From the NCBI RefSeq assembly GCF_022512515.1, contig NZ_JAKWBK010000001.1, positions 4,030,001 through 4,094,000 of the forward strand: 64,000 nucleotides of DNA, in the 5' to 3' direction. The notes below the pieces were generated by a model, which saw nothing but the letters and a program-made list of their open reading frames with translations, was not told where the DNA came from and searched no databases. Below, in pieces: positions 31,370 through 42,615 of this stretch. This DNA is from Paraniabella hibiscisoli. Its GTDB lineage: Bacteria; Bacteroidota; Bacteroidia; Chitinophagales; Chitinophagaceae. A program made the position numbers and the translations under genes. The first letter of the stretch is position 1. Each line of letters begins with the position of its first letter.

Positions 31370-33490
31370 TCAATTTTGTTTCCTCATTAATTTTGTTATA
31401 TGGGACTGTATGGTGGTACCCCAAATACGATAACCGCCGGGTAGTAAATGTATCCCGTCTGAAGCGTATTTTAATGGGTCCAGATCGCCGTTAGTCAAAG
31501 TAAAAATGTCGTATAGCGGGAGATAGAGGTAAGGATGATGTGAACGCTTTGCTAACAGAGCATGTATCTGTTCGAATTTTTTCCGGCGTTCGTCAGTTTG
31601 CCTGAGCCCGGTGGGCAAGGGGCCTGTCAATATTAACTTTGATAAAGGCATATTATCTTTTATCCATTGAGCAATGGCCATAATTCCAGTCACGATTTCT
31701 TCGGGACTATCATTATCAATAAAATTGTTTACGCCGATCGTTACAACGATTACTTTGGGTTGAGCATATTTAAATGTGCCATTTTGCAATCGAAATAGAA
31801 TATTTTGTGTACGATCTCCCGAAATACCGGCGTTTTCCCATTTATAGTTCGAAAACAAACTATCGAATATTGAAAAGCCAGGTTTATAGGTAACGTAAGT
31901 TCTGTGACCACCTGTACCTTGCGTTATTGAATTGCCAAGGAAAATAATATCAGGATTGGATGCCTGTATCAAACTATCGATATCTGATTTTTGCGCCCAC
32001 CAGCCTTTCCCTTCTATCCATCCTGCACCGGAGCGATATTCCGATCCAGGTGCCGCAATGGCAGCAAAGTTTGTTTTCTGACCTGTAGCAGCCAGGATGA
32101 AATTAGTTATAGGAGTGGGATCCTGTAGGCTATGTGGATGATGGTTGACTCCCGGCTTATGAATCACGTTAATGTTTCCGCCGGCAGCTTTAACTCTTTT
32201 CTCAAATGGTTCTGTATTTTCTTTTACGGGCACTATATCATCGGCATCTCCAACTACGTGTAGCATGGGAAAGCCCAGCTTAGCTATTTGCTCTGCATGA
32301 TCTAACGGACTTCCTTTGAAAAGGAGGGCTTGTTCTTCGGTAAGATGATAATCTTTTTGAAAGCTTCCCAGGGTTCCCTTGCACCCGAATTTTTTTGCCT
32401 CCCGGCCAGCTTTTTAAATCCAAAACCGGTGCGTCTGCATAGATGCAAGCTACCTTTCCCGGATTTGCCAGGGCCCAGTTATACACATACACGCCCCCGC
32501 GACTCATTGCTTCTAATGCAACTTTCTTCGATAATCCGCATCGCCTCATCAGTGAATAAAACTTATTCCAGATATTAATGGCCTCGGAATTACCGAATAG
32601 TTCTGCTACATCGCAATAAACAATATGAAATCCCCGTTCCAGCAAAGAAATATCAGCCTGAGGCTCGTGTCCCCAAAACCTGGCCCGCCAAACCCATGGG
32701 CGGCCTTTAGCAACTACTCTTGGTTTTACTACTTTGCAATCGCGCCCCGCGTACTTAAAGTCAGCGCAATCAAAACCATTAAAAGGGGAAATGGTAACCT
32801 GTTCTTTCATATTTGAAAAAAGGTTGAATTCTTTTTCAGGGGTTGATTTAACGGCCTCATAAACCCGCCTGGCGATCACTGTAGCACCAATAGAGGAGGG
32901 GTGTATTTTGTCAGTATAAAGCCCGGGCTTATCCACGAACAAGGGAAACAAATCAATCAATTCAGTTTTTTCTCCGTAAGCCACTTTTTGAATGCGGGGA
33001 ATGATATTTTTTAGCAAGGACGCACTAACTATGGCATTAGCGGCTCCTGTATCGGTAATAAATGAAGCTATAGGTAATAGTAATACCACACGCGGTTTAG
33101 ATGGAAGGCTTTTAAATGAGTTGATCATTTCTTTATAGTCTGCTTCAAACTGATTGTAAAAAGAAGCGTATTGCGCCTTACTGTCATTGGTGCCGAGTTT
33201 AATGAAAACAATATCCGGACGAGAGGATAGCGCCTGGAGATATTCCTTTGAATCCCAGTAGGAATTGTTGGTTCCTTTGGCCAGCGTGGCACCGCTGCGC
33301 CCAAAGTTCATTACCTCATATTTATCTCCCAGCATATTTTGCAATTGCGTGGGTAATTATTATGTTCGCGGTCTGCTGTTCCCATTCCCCAGGTAATACT
33401 GTTACCCACACAGGCAATTTTTATTTTAGATTGACATAGCGCGCTAAAACTGATTAAAAGAAAGGCAAGAGCCAGTAAATTTTTTTTCAT
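31370..33490 (-). CDS. Three-module esterase: SGNH hydrolase - alpha/beta hydrolase - SGNH hydrolase (three frameshifts)
   Basis: A secreted protein of about 707 residues carrying three hydrolase modules. After the signal peptide (MKKNLLALAFLLISFSALCQ) the first SGNH module shows GNSITWGMG, KLGTNDSK and DKIHPSS. The middle module is an alpha/beta hydrolase with nucleophile Ser in ALEAMSRGGVY, Asp in GDADDIVP and His in GVNHHPHS. The third module is again SGNH: FLGNSITQGTGG, TIGVNNF and SDGIHLL. Three one-base losses break it: G3 33351-33353, the A-run near 32390 (T7 on plus) and T5 near 32355. With these repaired the modules run on without a gap. It lies between two sulfatase genes and probably strips O-acyl groups from the same glycan. 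The individual ester specificities are unknown. Confidence 0.8.
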
Positions 33491-33637
33491 CCGTTTTATT
33501 TTATTTTTTATTCGACGCCGCGCGGTTGGCGGCACAGTTTCAAAAGCTTTTCCTGCGGGTTTTGTACTGTGTTCTGGTTTCAAGATTAAATAAGGCAGGA
33601 ATGATCAGAAAGATTTATTGAGCAAACATCAGGAAGA

Positions 33638-35159
33638 TCATTTACCCGGCCAGGCTACATGCTCTCCTGTCTCTCTATTAACAGGCATTGATGCATTCAT
33701 TTCTTTCAGTCTTGTTCCCAATAACTCCGTAAGTTCTTTTGCTTTAGCAGGTGCTGTATTGAACAGGTCTTTATGTTCGCCGATATCGTCTTTGAGGTTA
33801 TAGAGTTGGGCTGTATTATTTCTTAAGTTGTACACTAATTTCCAATCGCCCTGCCTGATCGCGCTGAAATAGTTGATGCCGTACTCAAGGGTGTTTTGCC
33901 ATTTATTGGGATAATGCCAGATTAAGGCCCTGGTATCATTTTTTAGGGAAGGATTTTTTAAAAAGGGTACAAAGCTGATGCCGTCTACTTTTTGTACGGT
34001 TTTATAATCCTTAATCCCCGCCAGCTCCAGTATAGTTGGAAAGAAATCTTCTATGATAACATACTGATGAGTAACTGTAGCCGGTTTTACAAGTGCCGGG
34101 TATTTAACAATCATGGGCTCACGAATCCCCCTTCGTACACCGAACCTTTCCCTGCTTTTAATGGCAGGTTCTGGGTATGAGATTTGCCGCTTCTTTCAGG
34201 GTTTATACTAAGGCCGCCATTATCGCTCATAAATAATATTACCGTGTTGTTCTCAACGCCCTTTTTCTTTAAATAATTCATGATATCTCCAAGACTTTTA
34301 TCCATGCCTTCCAGCAAACTGGCATAAGCGGCTTCCGTAGAGTCAAGCCCTGCATCCAGATAGTTTTTGACAAAGCGCTTGTCGGCTGTGATCGGTGTAT
34401 GAACCGCATAATGGGCCATGTTGAGGAAAAAAGGCTGCTTATTTTTAATAGGCTGCTCCAGGGTTTTTAAGGCTTCCAGGGTGAGTGCCTCGGTTAAAAA
34501 GGTATCGGTTCCAAAATATTCTTCAAGATCAGGCACTTCTCTTAGTGTAGGATGGGGCATCAGGTTTCCATAATTTTCCTGGGGCAGGTAACTTCTGGGG
34601 TGTCCGGCTGCATGCCCCGATATGTTTACCATAAAGCCCATGTTATAAGGATTGGAACCGGGGTGCCTGCGCTGGCCCAGTGAGCCTTCCCCACATGAAT
34701 GGTAAAATAGCCCGCATCCTTTAGTATTTGCGGGAAGGTAGTGGCATAAGCTGTTTTAAGTATTCCGGGCACAGGGCTCAGACCATTCATATTCCAGTCG
34801 GCCGCCGAGAATTGGTCGTCGTATGCATCTGTATTTTTATTTTTCTGTACTGAAGTCCAATTGGTAATTCTTAAATGGGCCGGGCTCATACCCGATAGCA
34901 TTGCTGTTCTTGAAGGCGTGCAAACAGGCGCTGCATAAGCGTTGGTGAATTTCATGCCTTCCCTGGCCAGCCTTTCCATATTAGGAGTTTTGTATCGCTT
35001 GTTAAAGTCAGTTTTTTGCGTCCAGAAGGGCTCTGAACTATCTTGCCATCCCATATCGTCTACCAGAAACACAATAATGTTGGGAGAGGGGTTTTGCCCT
35101 TTGCAGCATGTATAGATAAAAACGAAAACGAGGATTTGAAAAATCTTTTTTAATGACAT
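33638..35159 (-). CDS. Formylglycine-dependent sulfatase, family S1, copy 2 (two frameshifts)
   Basis: Sulfatase of about 508 residues. Motif CTPSRTAMLSGM gives the formylglycine Cys80. Metal-binding residues sit in NIIVFLVDDMGWQD and VILFMSDNGG, with GKAHW and HYAVHTP around the active site. The N-terminal segment (IFQILVFVFIYTCC) is a signal peptide, possibly of lipoprotein type since Cys18-Cys19 follow it. Frame repairs: one base in G4 34660-34663 (AGTPGSNPYNMGFMV) and one in C5 34127-34131 (YEGGIREPMIVKYP). It differs strongly from sulfatase copy 1, so two sulfate positions or residues are probably handled. It follows the GH29 gene by 263 bases. A promoter-like box lies at 35206-35213. 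Confidence 0.88.
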
Positions 35160-35205
35160 ACTTAAATTTTCAAAATATTGTTGAGCGCAAGTACAGGTAA
35201 TATTA

Positions 35206-35213
35206 CAAATATA
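35206..35213 (-). promoter_or_regulatory. candidate -7 box (TATATTTG) before sulfatase copy 2
   Basis: The minus strand reads TATATTTG, matching TAnnTTTG, 46 bases before the sulfatase ATG inside a 263-base gap. No matching -33 box was found. It would allow separate expression of the downstream sulfatase/esterase genes. Confidence 0.3.
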
Positions 35214-35422
35214 AAATTAAGGTAGGGCTGACCGGGTAATTTCTTGCCTGAACTCTATTCTATCTTTACGTCCCGGCAAACTGATTACGCTTATTTTTTT
35301 GTACCGTAAGCAGATCTTAACGCTAAGGATGGGATATTGATTTTTCCTCCTGCAGGATTCAAAACAAAGACATAAAATGAAAAAAATAAGGTAAAAGCTA
35401 CAACTTCAATGATGCGCGCTAT

Positions 35423-37679
35423 TTAAGATTTAGTATACGATCCTGATTTAAAATTATTCCTTTTAATCTTCAAAAAGTCCAGTTCAGCTATTGCTAATTG
35501 ATCTTCACTACCCGTTTGAATGGCTTTGATGCGTATATACCTGGCGATAACAGGCCTGTTAAAAAAATGCTTACGGGTTGAGGGATCATTAATGAGATTT
35601 CCAAATTCAAAATCGCCGGCTTTTTGCCAGCTGACGCTGTCGTCGCTTACTTCAATAATGCCTTTTGCTAACATACCTCTCCTGTACCTGGTTTGGGGTG
35701 TGTAGGCAAAAGCGTTTATATTATATTTCTTACCCAGGTCTATCGCCAGGAAATGTTTTTCGGGCGACGGCTTCGATTCCCACCAGGTTTGTTTATTTCC
35801 ATCAATTGAAAACCGGGCACTGTTAGATTGCGATTCACTATCTGTGCCTATAATTTTCCAGTTTAATTTTGAAAGGCTTATCGTTTCAGAAACAATCGGA
35901 CCCTGTTCCTGATTAATCACCGCAATTGCCTTTATAGTACCTTTTGACCATTCAAACGGTGTTGAATATATCTGGCTTTTGGTAGTGGGTTCCCCGCCAT
36001 TGGTTGTATAAAATATTTGCATCCCTTTGTTTAGATTCTTACTGGTGTTTTCTCCATGCGGTTTCCAATTAAACTCAGATACTACTGGTTGAATCACAAC
36101 TTTACCATCACTATTCCTGAAAACCTGTAATTGTGGTGGCCTGGTTTTGTACAGATAGGCCCCAATAGTTGCAATCGCAGGTTTAAGCCTGCTTTGTAAC
36201 CATCTTATCCGAAATTTGGAGGAAGTCACTTCAGGAAAACGTAATATTCTTTTATATCCAACATTGGAAGCGGCTGCAATTTCTTTCCAGCTATTATCCA
36301 TCCATGCATCGATTGCGTGTTTTTCTATACGTTCGCTAAGTTGATGGATCGGCTCCTGGATTAAGAGGCGGTTTATTGTAACCGCTTTGGGCAGGGTGAT
36401 GATGATATCTTTATTATCGGATGTTAGAAAGGTATTAAGGTTATCGTCCCGTAATTGAGTTTTCAAATCAGACTTTTCGAAAAGATTGGCTCCATAGGTG
36501 TCGTTGATTCGCTTACCTACTTCTTTCAGCACTTTCACATCTTCAACAGAAAACTTACCATCCCTGTTAGGTGGTATATTTAATAAGAAAGTTGAATTGC
36601 CACCTACTGATCGTTCATAGATGTCAAATACGTCGTCTGCACTTCTTACTTTCTGATGGGTATCGTCTCGATAAAACCAGCCTTCACGTATAGAAGTATT
36701 GGTTTCTGCCTGTTGATAGTGTAAGAATCTGGCCCCATATAGCTGACTGCGACTACCGATATCTTCAGCGGTCATATCTGGGAAATGGGCTGCTGTGTCA
36801 GGGTTTTCCATATAGGAGATCACGTTCCATTCTGTTGCCCTGGTACTGCCCGATTCGTTGCCGCACCAACGCACATCCTCTCTGCCAAATATCACAGCTC
36901 CCGGAGCGAGCTTGTGTATTAATTCTTTCCATGCTGTATAGTTATATTGCTGACCACCTTTTGTTTTAGGGTGTGCCCCGTCAAACCAAACTTCATCTAT
37001 AGGCCCGTACTCGGTTAATAATTCAAAGAGTTGATTTAGGAAGTATTCATTATAGTCATCTACAATAAATTCAAATTTGTTTTTATTGGAAAACGGGCGG
37101 CCTGGTATTTCCCGGGGATTGTGCGCTGCGTATATTTACTTAGGTTTCCGTACAGTCCTTCCGCATTCTCAATCTGAAATAGGTCCGCCGGCGATAAATA
37201 GACACCTAATTTTAAGCCATATTTTTTGCAGGATGCAGAAAGGTCTTTTAATACATCCCCTTGCCATTACGAAAGCCGGTTGACATGATGCCATGTTTGG
37301 TATAACGGCTCTGCCAAAGCACAAAACCATCATGGTGTTTTGCCGTAAATATGACCATCTTCATCCCGGCGGATTTCATTGCGTCACACCACTGGTCGGT
37401 GTTCAATTCTTTTAAATCAAATATAGCGGGATCTTCTTTGCCATTGCCCCATTCCATGCGTGTGAAAGTATTGGGACCAAAATGCACAAATGCAATAAAT
37501 TCATTTTTCAAAGCTGCCAACTGGTTTTTTGTTGGGACAACATGGGCCGCTTTCTCAATAATCCGCTCTTTGCTATCCGAAGCATCAATACGAATGGTAT
37601 GCTGAATTTTATGAGAAGCCGATTGCCCATAAATGGCAACTGACCAACAGCAGGCAACAACAGATAATATGAAACGCAT
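35423..37679 (-). CDS. GH29 alpha-L-fucosidase with C-terminal accessory domains (two frameshifts)
   Basis: Secreted retaining alpha-L-fucosidase of about 752 residues. A signal peptide (MRFILSVVACCWSVAIYGQ) precedes the GH29 barrel: FIAFVHFGPNTFT, TAKHHDGFVLWQS and VWFDGAHP with the nucleophile Asp. After the barrel come a chitobiase C-terminal-like segment (MQIFYTTNGGEPTTKS) and an F5/8 discoidin domain (FLAIDLGKKYNINAFAYTP, ARYIRIKAIQ). Two one-base losses hide a central piece: C4 37257-37260 and G4 37114-37117. With them restored, the 36896-37256 stretch, which has no usable start of its own, becomes coding. It is the second GH29 gene in the window and belongs to a different subgroup from 14050-15487, so it may cut another fucose linkage. 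Confidence 0.87.
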
Positions 37680-37858
37680 ATAAAAAATATTAAGCAAGTG
37701 TTATTCGATGCATTAAGCACCATTGTTGATAAACATTGAACAAGAGGTGCTTCTTTAACCGGTCTGCGGGAATCCTCCCCAATCTGTTTTCATTCACTCC
37801 GGGGCAAGCGAACAATTCAATCCTCTTAACCCAATTTTTAGTACAAGTACTATACGCC

Positions 37859-39900
37859 TTATTTAAACGCCCGGTAACCCGGGCCCGGTTCATTGATTTC
37901 CGTCCACTTTCCATCCTGGTTAAGTTCTACCGGTACCAATGCAAACATCCAGTTCTGTTTTTTATAAGATCGTTTTGATACCACTTCTATATCGTTCCAG
38001 CCTTTCTTTAATGAAATTTTAGAAGGCTTTCTGGTCCAATAAAATTCCTCGTCGGTAAACGGGATTTCATTGGCTGGCGAAAACCAGGTGTGCTCCAGAT
38101 ACCGATAGCTGCCTGGTGAGCTAAACACGGGCGCCGGTGCAGCAACCCCATTTATTTTAATGTAGCCTCCATTAGCGTCCCATTCGCCCGTTTTGGGTAA
38201 ACCCGCGCTTTTTCGTGTAGAACGCTCGGGTGTTTCAAAACCTATCCAGGCATTGATGTTTTTTGCCTGGTCACTGTAAATTTGGGTGGTTAAAACAAGA
38301 GAATCTCCTCCTGGTTTTTTCAACTTTCCAAGTTTAAGAAGGTCATCAAAATTAATTACACCGCCGGTAAATTTTCCAGCGCCCTTTATTTCCCACTGCA
38401 GGTTGCTAAATTTCGAAAATGGAAACGCTTCGTTCTTAAAAAACGGTCCCGGTGGTTGGCCAGCCTGTTTTCAAACTCTCTGAAATATTTCCATTCCATC
38501 GTACCATATTCAGGTGTAAGGTCCTCAAAAATACTTGCGTTTTGCCGGCCGCACCATATGGCTTCGCTGTAGGCTATCATGCCGGGCCAAACCGGGTTAT
38601 GTTTTAGGATATTGTTTTTATTGTCAACACGGGTATCAGGCCAGCAGCATAATATACCGCCCAGTGCTAATCCTTTTCCCTCCGGTTGGTTACAGATCTG
38701 GTGAAAAAATACCGCCTGGTCAGGGTTAGTGCATCGGCAGCATTGAATTGAGGTAGCCGGCATAAGAGTCTATAAAAGGGTGCGTGATTTTTTCCAATTT
38801 GGAAGGCGTAATGTCATTCCACAGCTGTTTAATCACTTCATTATTTGCCTTTAAACCCGGGCTCCAAACCATAGCCTTGCGCCCGTTTGCTTTGAGCCGT
38901 GCACACATGCGATCAATAAACTGATCCGGATTGGGGATATGTACCTCATCGGAACCGATATGTATGACCGGGCAATCTTTCGCAGGGATTTCCGAACAAA
39001 ACTCGTCCAGCAGTTTTTCAAGCACGGTCATCCCTTGTTCCGTTTCCATTTTAAAGCCAAATGTGGTCTCAAAATATTCGCTGTGGCCGGGCATATCAAG
39101 TTCCGGTATGATCCTGATGTGACGTTCTGCCGCGTATTTTATAATTTCACGTATCTCATCAAAAGAATAAGATCTACCTTCATCTCGACCTGCTTTTCTA
39201 AACCCCGGATCATTAAGCTGTGGGAAAAGCTTGCTCTCGGGTCTCCAGGCCGGATTGTCGGTTAAATGCAAATGAAAAGTGTTGTATTTGTATGATGAAA
39301 AGCGATCCAACTGAACTTTTAGTGCACTAATTTCTCTAAAATTTCTACCGGTATCATGCATAAAACCGCGGATGGAATAAGCCGGCCAGTCTGTTATAGT
39401 ACAATTGGGCAGCGATCGTATCTTTTGTTTTTGCATGATCAACTGTCCGATCGTTTGCACACCATAAAACAACCCGGCAGCATCAACGCCTGTAATTTTT
39501 GCCGAGTTGGTAACGATGCTTAATTGATAACCTTCTTTCCTGATTTGGAGGTTGGAATCGATGTTTAGTAGAAAGCCCCCTATAGGAGGCGGTTGCAAAT
39601 TACTAACAGGAATGATATTGCTGTTGACCCCCACGTTAGATAAAATTTTCTGCAGGGCCAGGGCTGTGTTCTTTACATTGGCGTTATCCTGGTAATAAAT
39701 AGCCATGTTTTTCGAAGTATAAAGTTCCCTTCCTTCCAGGTTACTTTTTGAGGATATGGAATAAGGGAAACAGGTGCCGCGGCCAGTTCGCCCAGATCGT
39801 GGGGCGATTTCCAGGTGCCTGACAGGTTTTGCATGATTGCCTGACCCCTGGCTTGTCCCCCGAAAAGTACAATAACCAAAGCGATTATTATTTTTTCCAT
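37859..39900 (-). CDS. GH20 beta-N-acetylhexosaminidase-like hydrolase (four frameshifts)
   Basis: Secreted exo-hydrolase releasing terminal beta-linked GlcNAc or GalNAc, about 681 residues. The signal peptide is MEKIIIALVIVLFGGQARG. A GH20 N-terminal domain leads to the barrel: IRGFMHDTGRNF, FHLHLTDNPAWR, ELDMPGHSEYF, and the catalytic Asp-Glu pair in VIHIGSDEVH. The C-terminal part (TTQIYSDQAKNINAWIGFE) is an added beta-sandwich domain. Frame repairs: T5 39709-39713 (RKNMAIYYQDN), one base near 38742, A6 38704-38709 (RYFFHQICNQPEG) and one in the A-run near 38440. The presence of GH20 next to fucosidases and sulfatases is the main hint that the target carries HexNAc, as in mucin-like or N-glycan material. 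Confidence 0.88.
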
Positions 39901-40284
39901 TTTTTTATTTTAATCCGAAACAGTTCCTGTTGGCATCATTACATGGCTTAAAACAAACGGGATAGGTCCGGGTAAGAACCTGGCAGGCCTTTTAACCAGG
40001 ACCCATACCTGATTACCGTACCGGTAAAACCAGGCATAGAACCAACATTTAAATAACAACCAGGTAATGGCATGCGTATTTTATCGCAGCTGCAAATGTA
40101 TTCATCTGTCCAAAGCAAAAGGTGCACAATCGATTGCATCGGCTGCATCTTTGTAACTTATACTAAAATGCTACAATGATTTAAAACTTTACGGCAGCCC
40201 GCATTATTATTTCCGGGAAAATAAGCTGAGGTTAAACAATATGCTGCTTCATGCTGTGCGTATTACCGGCTATAACGGAGCGTT
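39901..40284. other. 384-base gap between lipoprotein and GH20 genes, no gene seen
   Basis: Both flanking genes point left. A minus-strand reading at 39948-40148 has no recognisable features and is probably chance. The length suggests a leader or a separate promoter for GH20, but I found no clear box or hairpin. Confidence 0.4.
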
Positions 40285-41324
40285 TTAAATTCGCTTATAT
40301 ACAATACTTCCCCTTCTGAAAAGATTAGACGTATTAGAATAAGTGAAATTTACTGTGAAGCTTTTCCCGATTGGATCAAATGTACAAGGACCATTTGCAG
40401 TAATGGCTACACTTGCCTCTGAACCGCTATTAGGCATAATAGTAACACTATTATCCTCGTTAACCCTAAGATACAACGTAAGCCCCGTGTTATTAAACAC
40501 CGGCAAAATGGTTTTGAAAATATTATTGCCCTGGTAGGTAATATCTTTATTTTCATTGACCGGCTCTACAGGATTGGGCTGCCTTTCTAAAGTACCCGTA
40601 CAAAGAAATGTACCTGCAATCTTAGCAGCGTAAAAAATATCTTTACCCTTAATAGTATCTGTACCTGAAACCCAGAAAGTATCTATTGAATTTCTTACCG
40701 GTATGTAAGAAGATCGCACCAGAATATTTTCACCTTCTTTCCAGTCAGGCAGTACAATAGTTGACGAATCCGGGTGTAAGAAGGTGTTCACAACAACACC
40801 GGCGTTATTTTTATAGGTAAGCTTTGTGCTCACCTGGATGGTGTCTCTTACTTTAGCAAATCCTAAGATAAGTTTGTCTGAACTATTGATCGTTCTTGCG
40901 CTATCTGTGCGGTTCCTCAACGAACTATTATAGATAGCTCCATAAACTCTTACCGAACCTAATGTTTGGCCTATAGAGCGGTTGCCTGCTGCATCGTAGG
41001 TGTAAATTGTGAAATCCTGTACATATTCTCCCAGCCCGGAAATTGTACTCTTTAATACCTGTGCCGTTGTTTCGCCATTAGCCTGTACAACCAGGAGTCG
41101 CGTCGCGAGTTATAGTAAATAACATATTTTGTAATACTGGGATCTGAGCTGGGGTTCCAGGTAAGTTGTACACGTTCATTACCCGGATTGGCTTTTAGGT
41201 TCGTAACAATACCCGTATAGATAACCTCCTCGCCATTCAAATATTTATCATAATTGTAACCTTCTTTATCGCACGCAACAAGGGCGAGAACTAAAATAAG
41301 AAGGCATGATATTTTAAAAGACAT
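40285..41324 (-). CDS. Surface lipoprotein with DUF4998-like domain, PUL 2 (one frameshift)
   Basis: Predicted outer-membrane lipoprotein of about 346 residues. Its signal peptide ends LVLALVAC, with Cys18 as the lipid site. An N-terminal segment (GIVTNLKANPGNERVQLTW) resembles the DUF4998 / fibronectin-type domain found in SusD-linked lipoproteins. The C-terminal half (GTFLCTGTLERQPNPVEP, FTVNFTYSN) is a beta-rich lipocalin-like region. One base added at the GG pair 41094-41095 restores DSLVVQANGETTAQVL and joins the two parts. It is the fourth gene after SusC-SusD-lipoprotein. This is the SusE/SusF position, so a role as surface glycan-binding protein is likely but inferred. Confidence 0.7.
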
Positions 41325-41360
41325 TGCTGTAAGTTTAATATTATTGTAATTCTGTTTATT

Positions 41361-42596
41361 TCACCGGGGGTCGCCGTAAAATCTCATTTCACTAATGGCT
41401 CCGTAGGTATAATTTCCCCATGTAGATTCCACCGATACTCTTATGAATTTAACCCGTGGCGCATTGATGGGTACGTTGAAGTCGAAGCCGCATCCCAGGC
41501 AACATTATCGGCGGTAGTGGGAGAAGAAGGTGCATTACCTGAAGGCGGATTTGGTACTACATAATTACCAAGATTAACCCAATCGCCTGAAACCGTACCT
41601 ACGGGTACACCTTTAGGAAGCGCTATATCTGCCGGAACGTTTTCATTGGACCCCCAAATGGCGAACTCCTTCGCGCTTTCAGCAGCCCAGCGACCTCTGT
41701 CAGTTCGCCCCCAATAACGAAACCTGCTTAATTTTGCTTCTATGCCAATCCCGAAAGTGCATGTATAGGGATAGGCAGAAGCCGCGCCAGACAAGACAGC
41801 GGTGTGCCATACGTCAACAAAAGTTGTTATATTATTCCAAAGACGATTGACCGTATAATTGCCGTCATAGGGTGGTTTATCTGTAGGTAACGTGTATGCA
41901 AAAACTTGCTCCTGTCAAGCGCTACTTCAAATAAAGGCTCTATGGTTTTAAAAAGTGTGTCTGATATATTGCCAAAAGCGTCCGTTACATAAGCCCCTAT
42001 CTGCTTCGGAAGAGTGTCCAGCCCCGGGTGCTATACTGAATGTTTTCGAAATTATTAAAGCTCTGCTCGCGTATAACGTACCTGCCAAAAGCAGGATCAT
42101 TATACACCATCACCACACCAATATTTTCTTTAAGGATATTGGTGGCTGTAGCAGTAACACCGGCAAAATCTGCATTGAGTGACAGGGTCTTCCGCACCAG
42201 CTGATAGGGCGGAATATCGGGGTGAACCGTTACAGATACAGGGTCAGATTCTATGCCTGCCCGCGATACCACTTTCAACTGCACCTGGTAATCCTTTGAT
42301 TCAGCAAAACCTTGTACCAGGGTGGTGTCGCTGTAGTAACTTGATTTACTTTGTCTTTTAGCTCCTGTTTTTTCGTTTATGACATAGTCGGCTTTTACGT
42401 ATAGTATATTGGTAGTTCTGGGAAGGGTATAAGTAATGATTGCAGCTCCATTTAAATTTTGCACTTTTACGTTGGATATGGGTTCAGGCTTCGTTTTATC
42501 TGTTGAAACCACCTCATTGCCCTGACCCACTTTAGTGCAGGAGTTGAAGAATGTCAGAATTAAAAAGGCAAAAAGTATTAAAGGCTTATTTTTCAT
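41361..42596 (-). CDS. Surface lipoprotein with DUF4959/DUF5000-like architecture, PUL 2 (three frameshifts)
   Basis: Predicted surface lipoprotein of about 412 residues. The signal peptide ends LTFFNSC, with Cys20 as lipid site. It opens with a fibronectin-like domain (ISNVKVQNLNGAAIITYTLP), has a second beta-domain, and ends with a discoidin-like domain (SRFRYWGRTDRGRW, VKFIRVSVESTWGNYTYG, AISEMRFYGDPR). The last part, with the stop at 41361-41363, appears only after repair. Single bases are missing at 42008-42009, A5 41900-41904 and 41488-41489. It starts 19 bases after SusD. Proteins with this plan are regular members of SusC/SusD operons and are thought to bind glycan at the cell surface. 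Confidence 0.75.
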
Positions 42597-42615
42597 TTTG
42601 AATCAGTTTAATAAA

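Noticed and set aside
33531..33571. Imperfect inverted repeat (CACAGT...ACTGTG) upstream of the three-module esterase
   Set aside because: Short arms with mismatches and a long loop; not convincing as terminator or operator.
39948..40148. Minus-strand reading of 66 codons between GH20 and the lipoprotein gene
   Set aside because: Composition is not coding-like, and no signal peptide or domain is seen.
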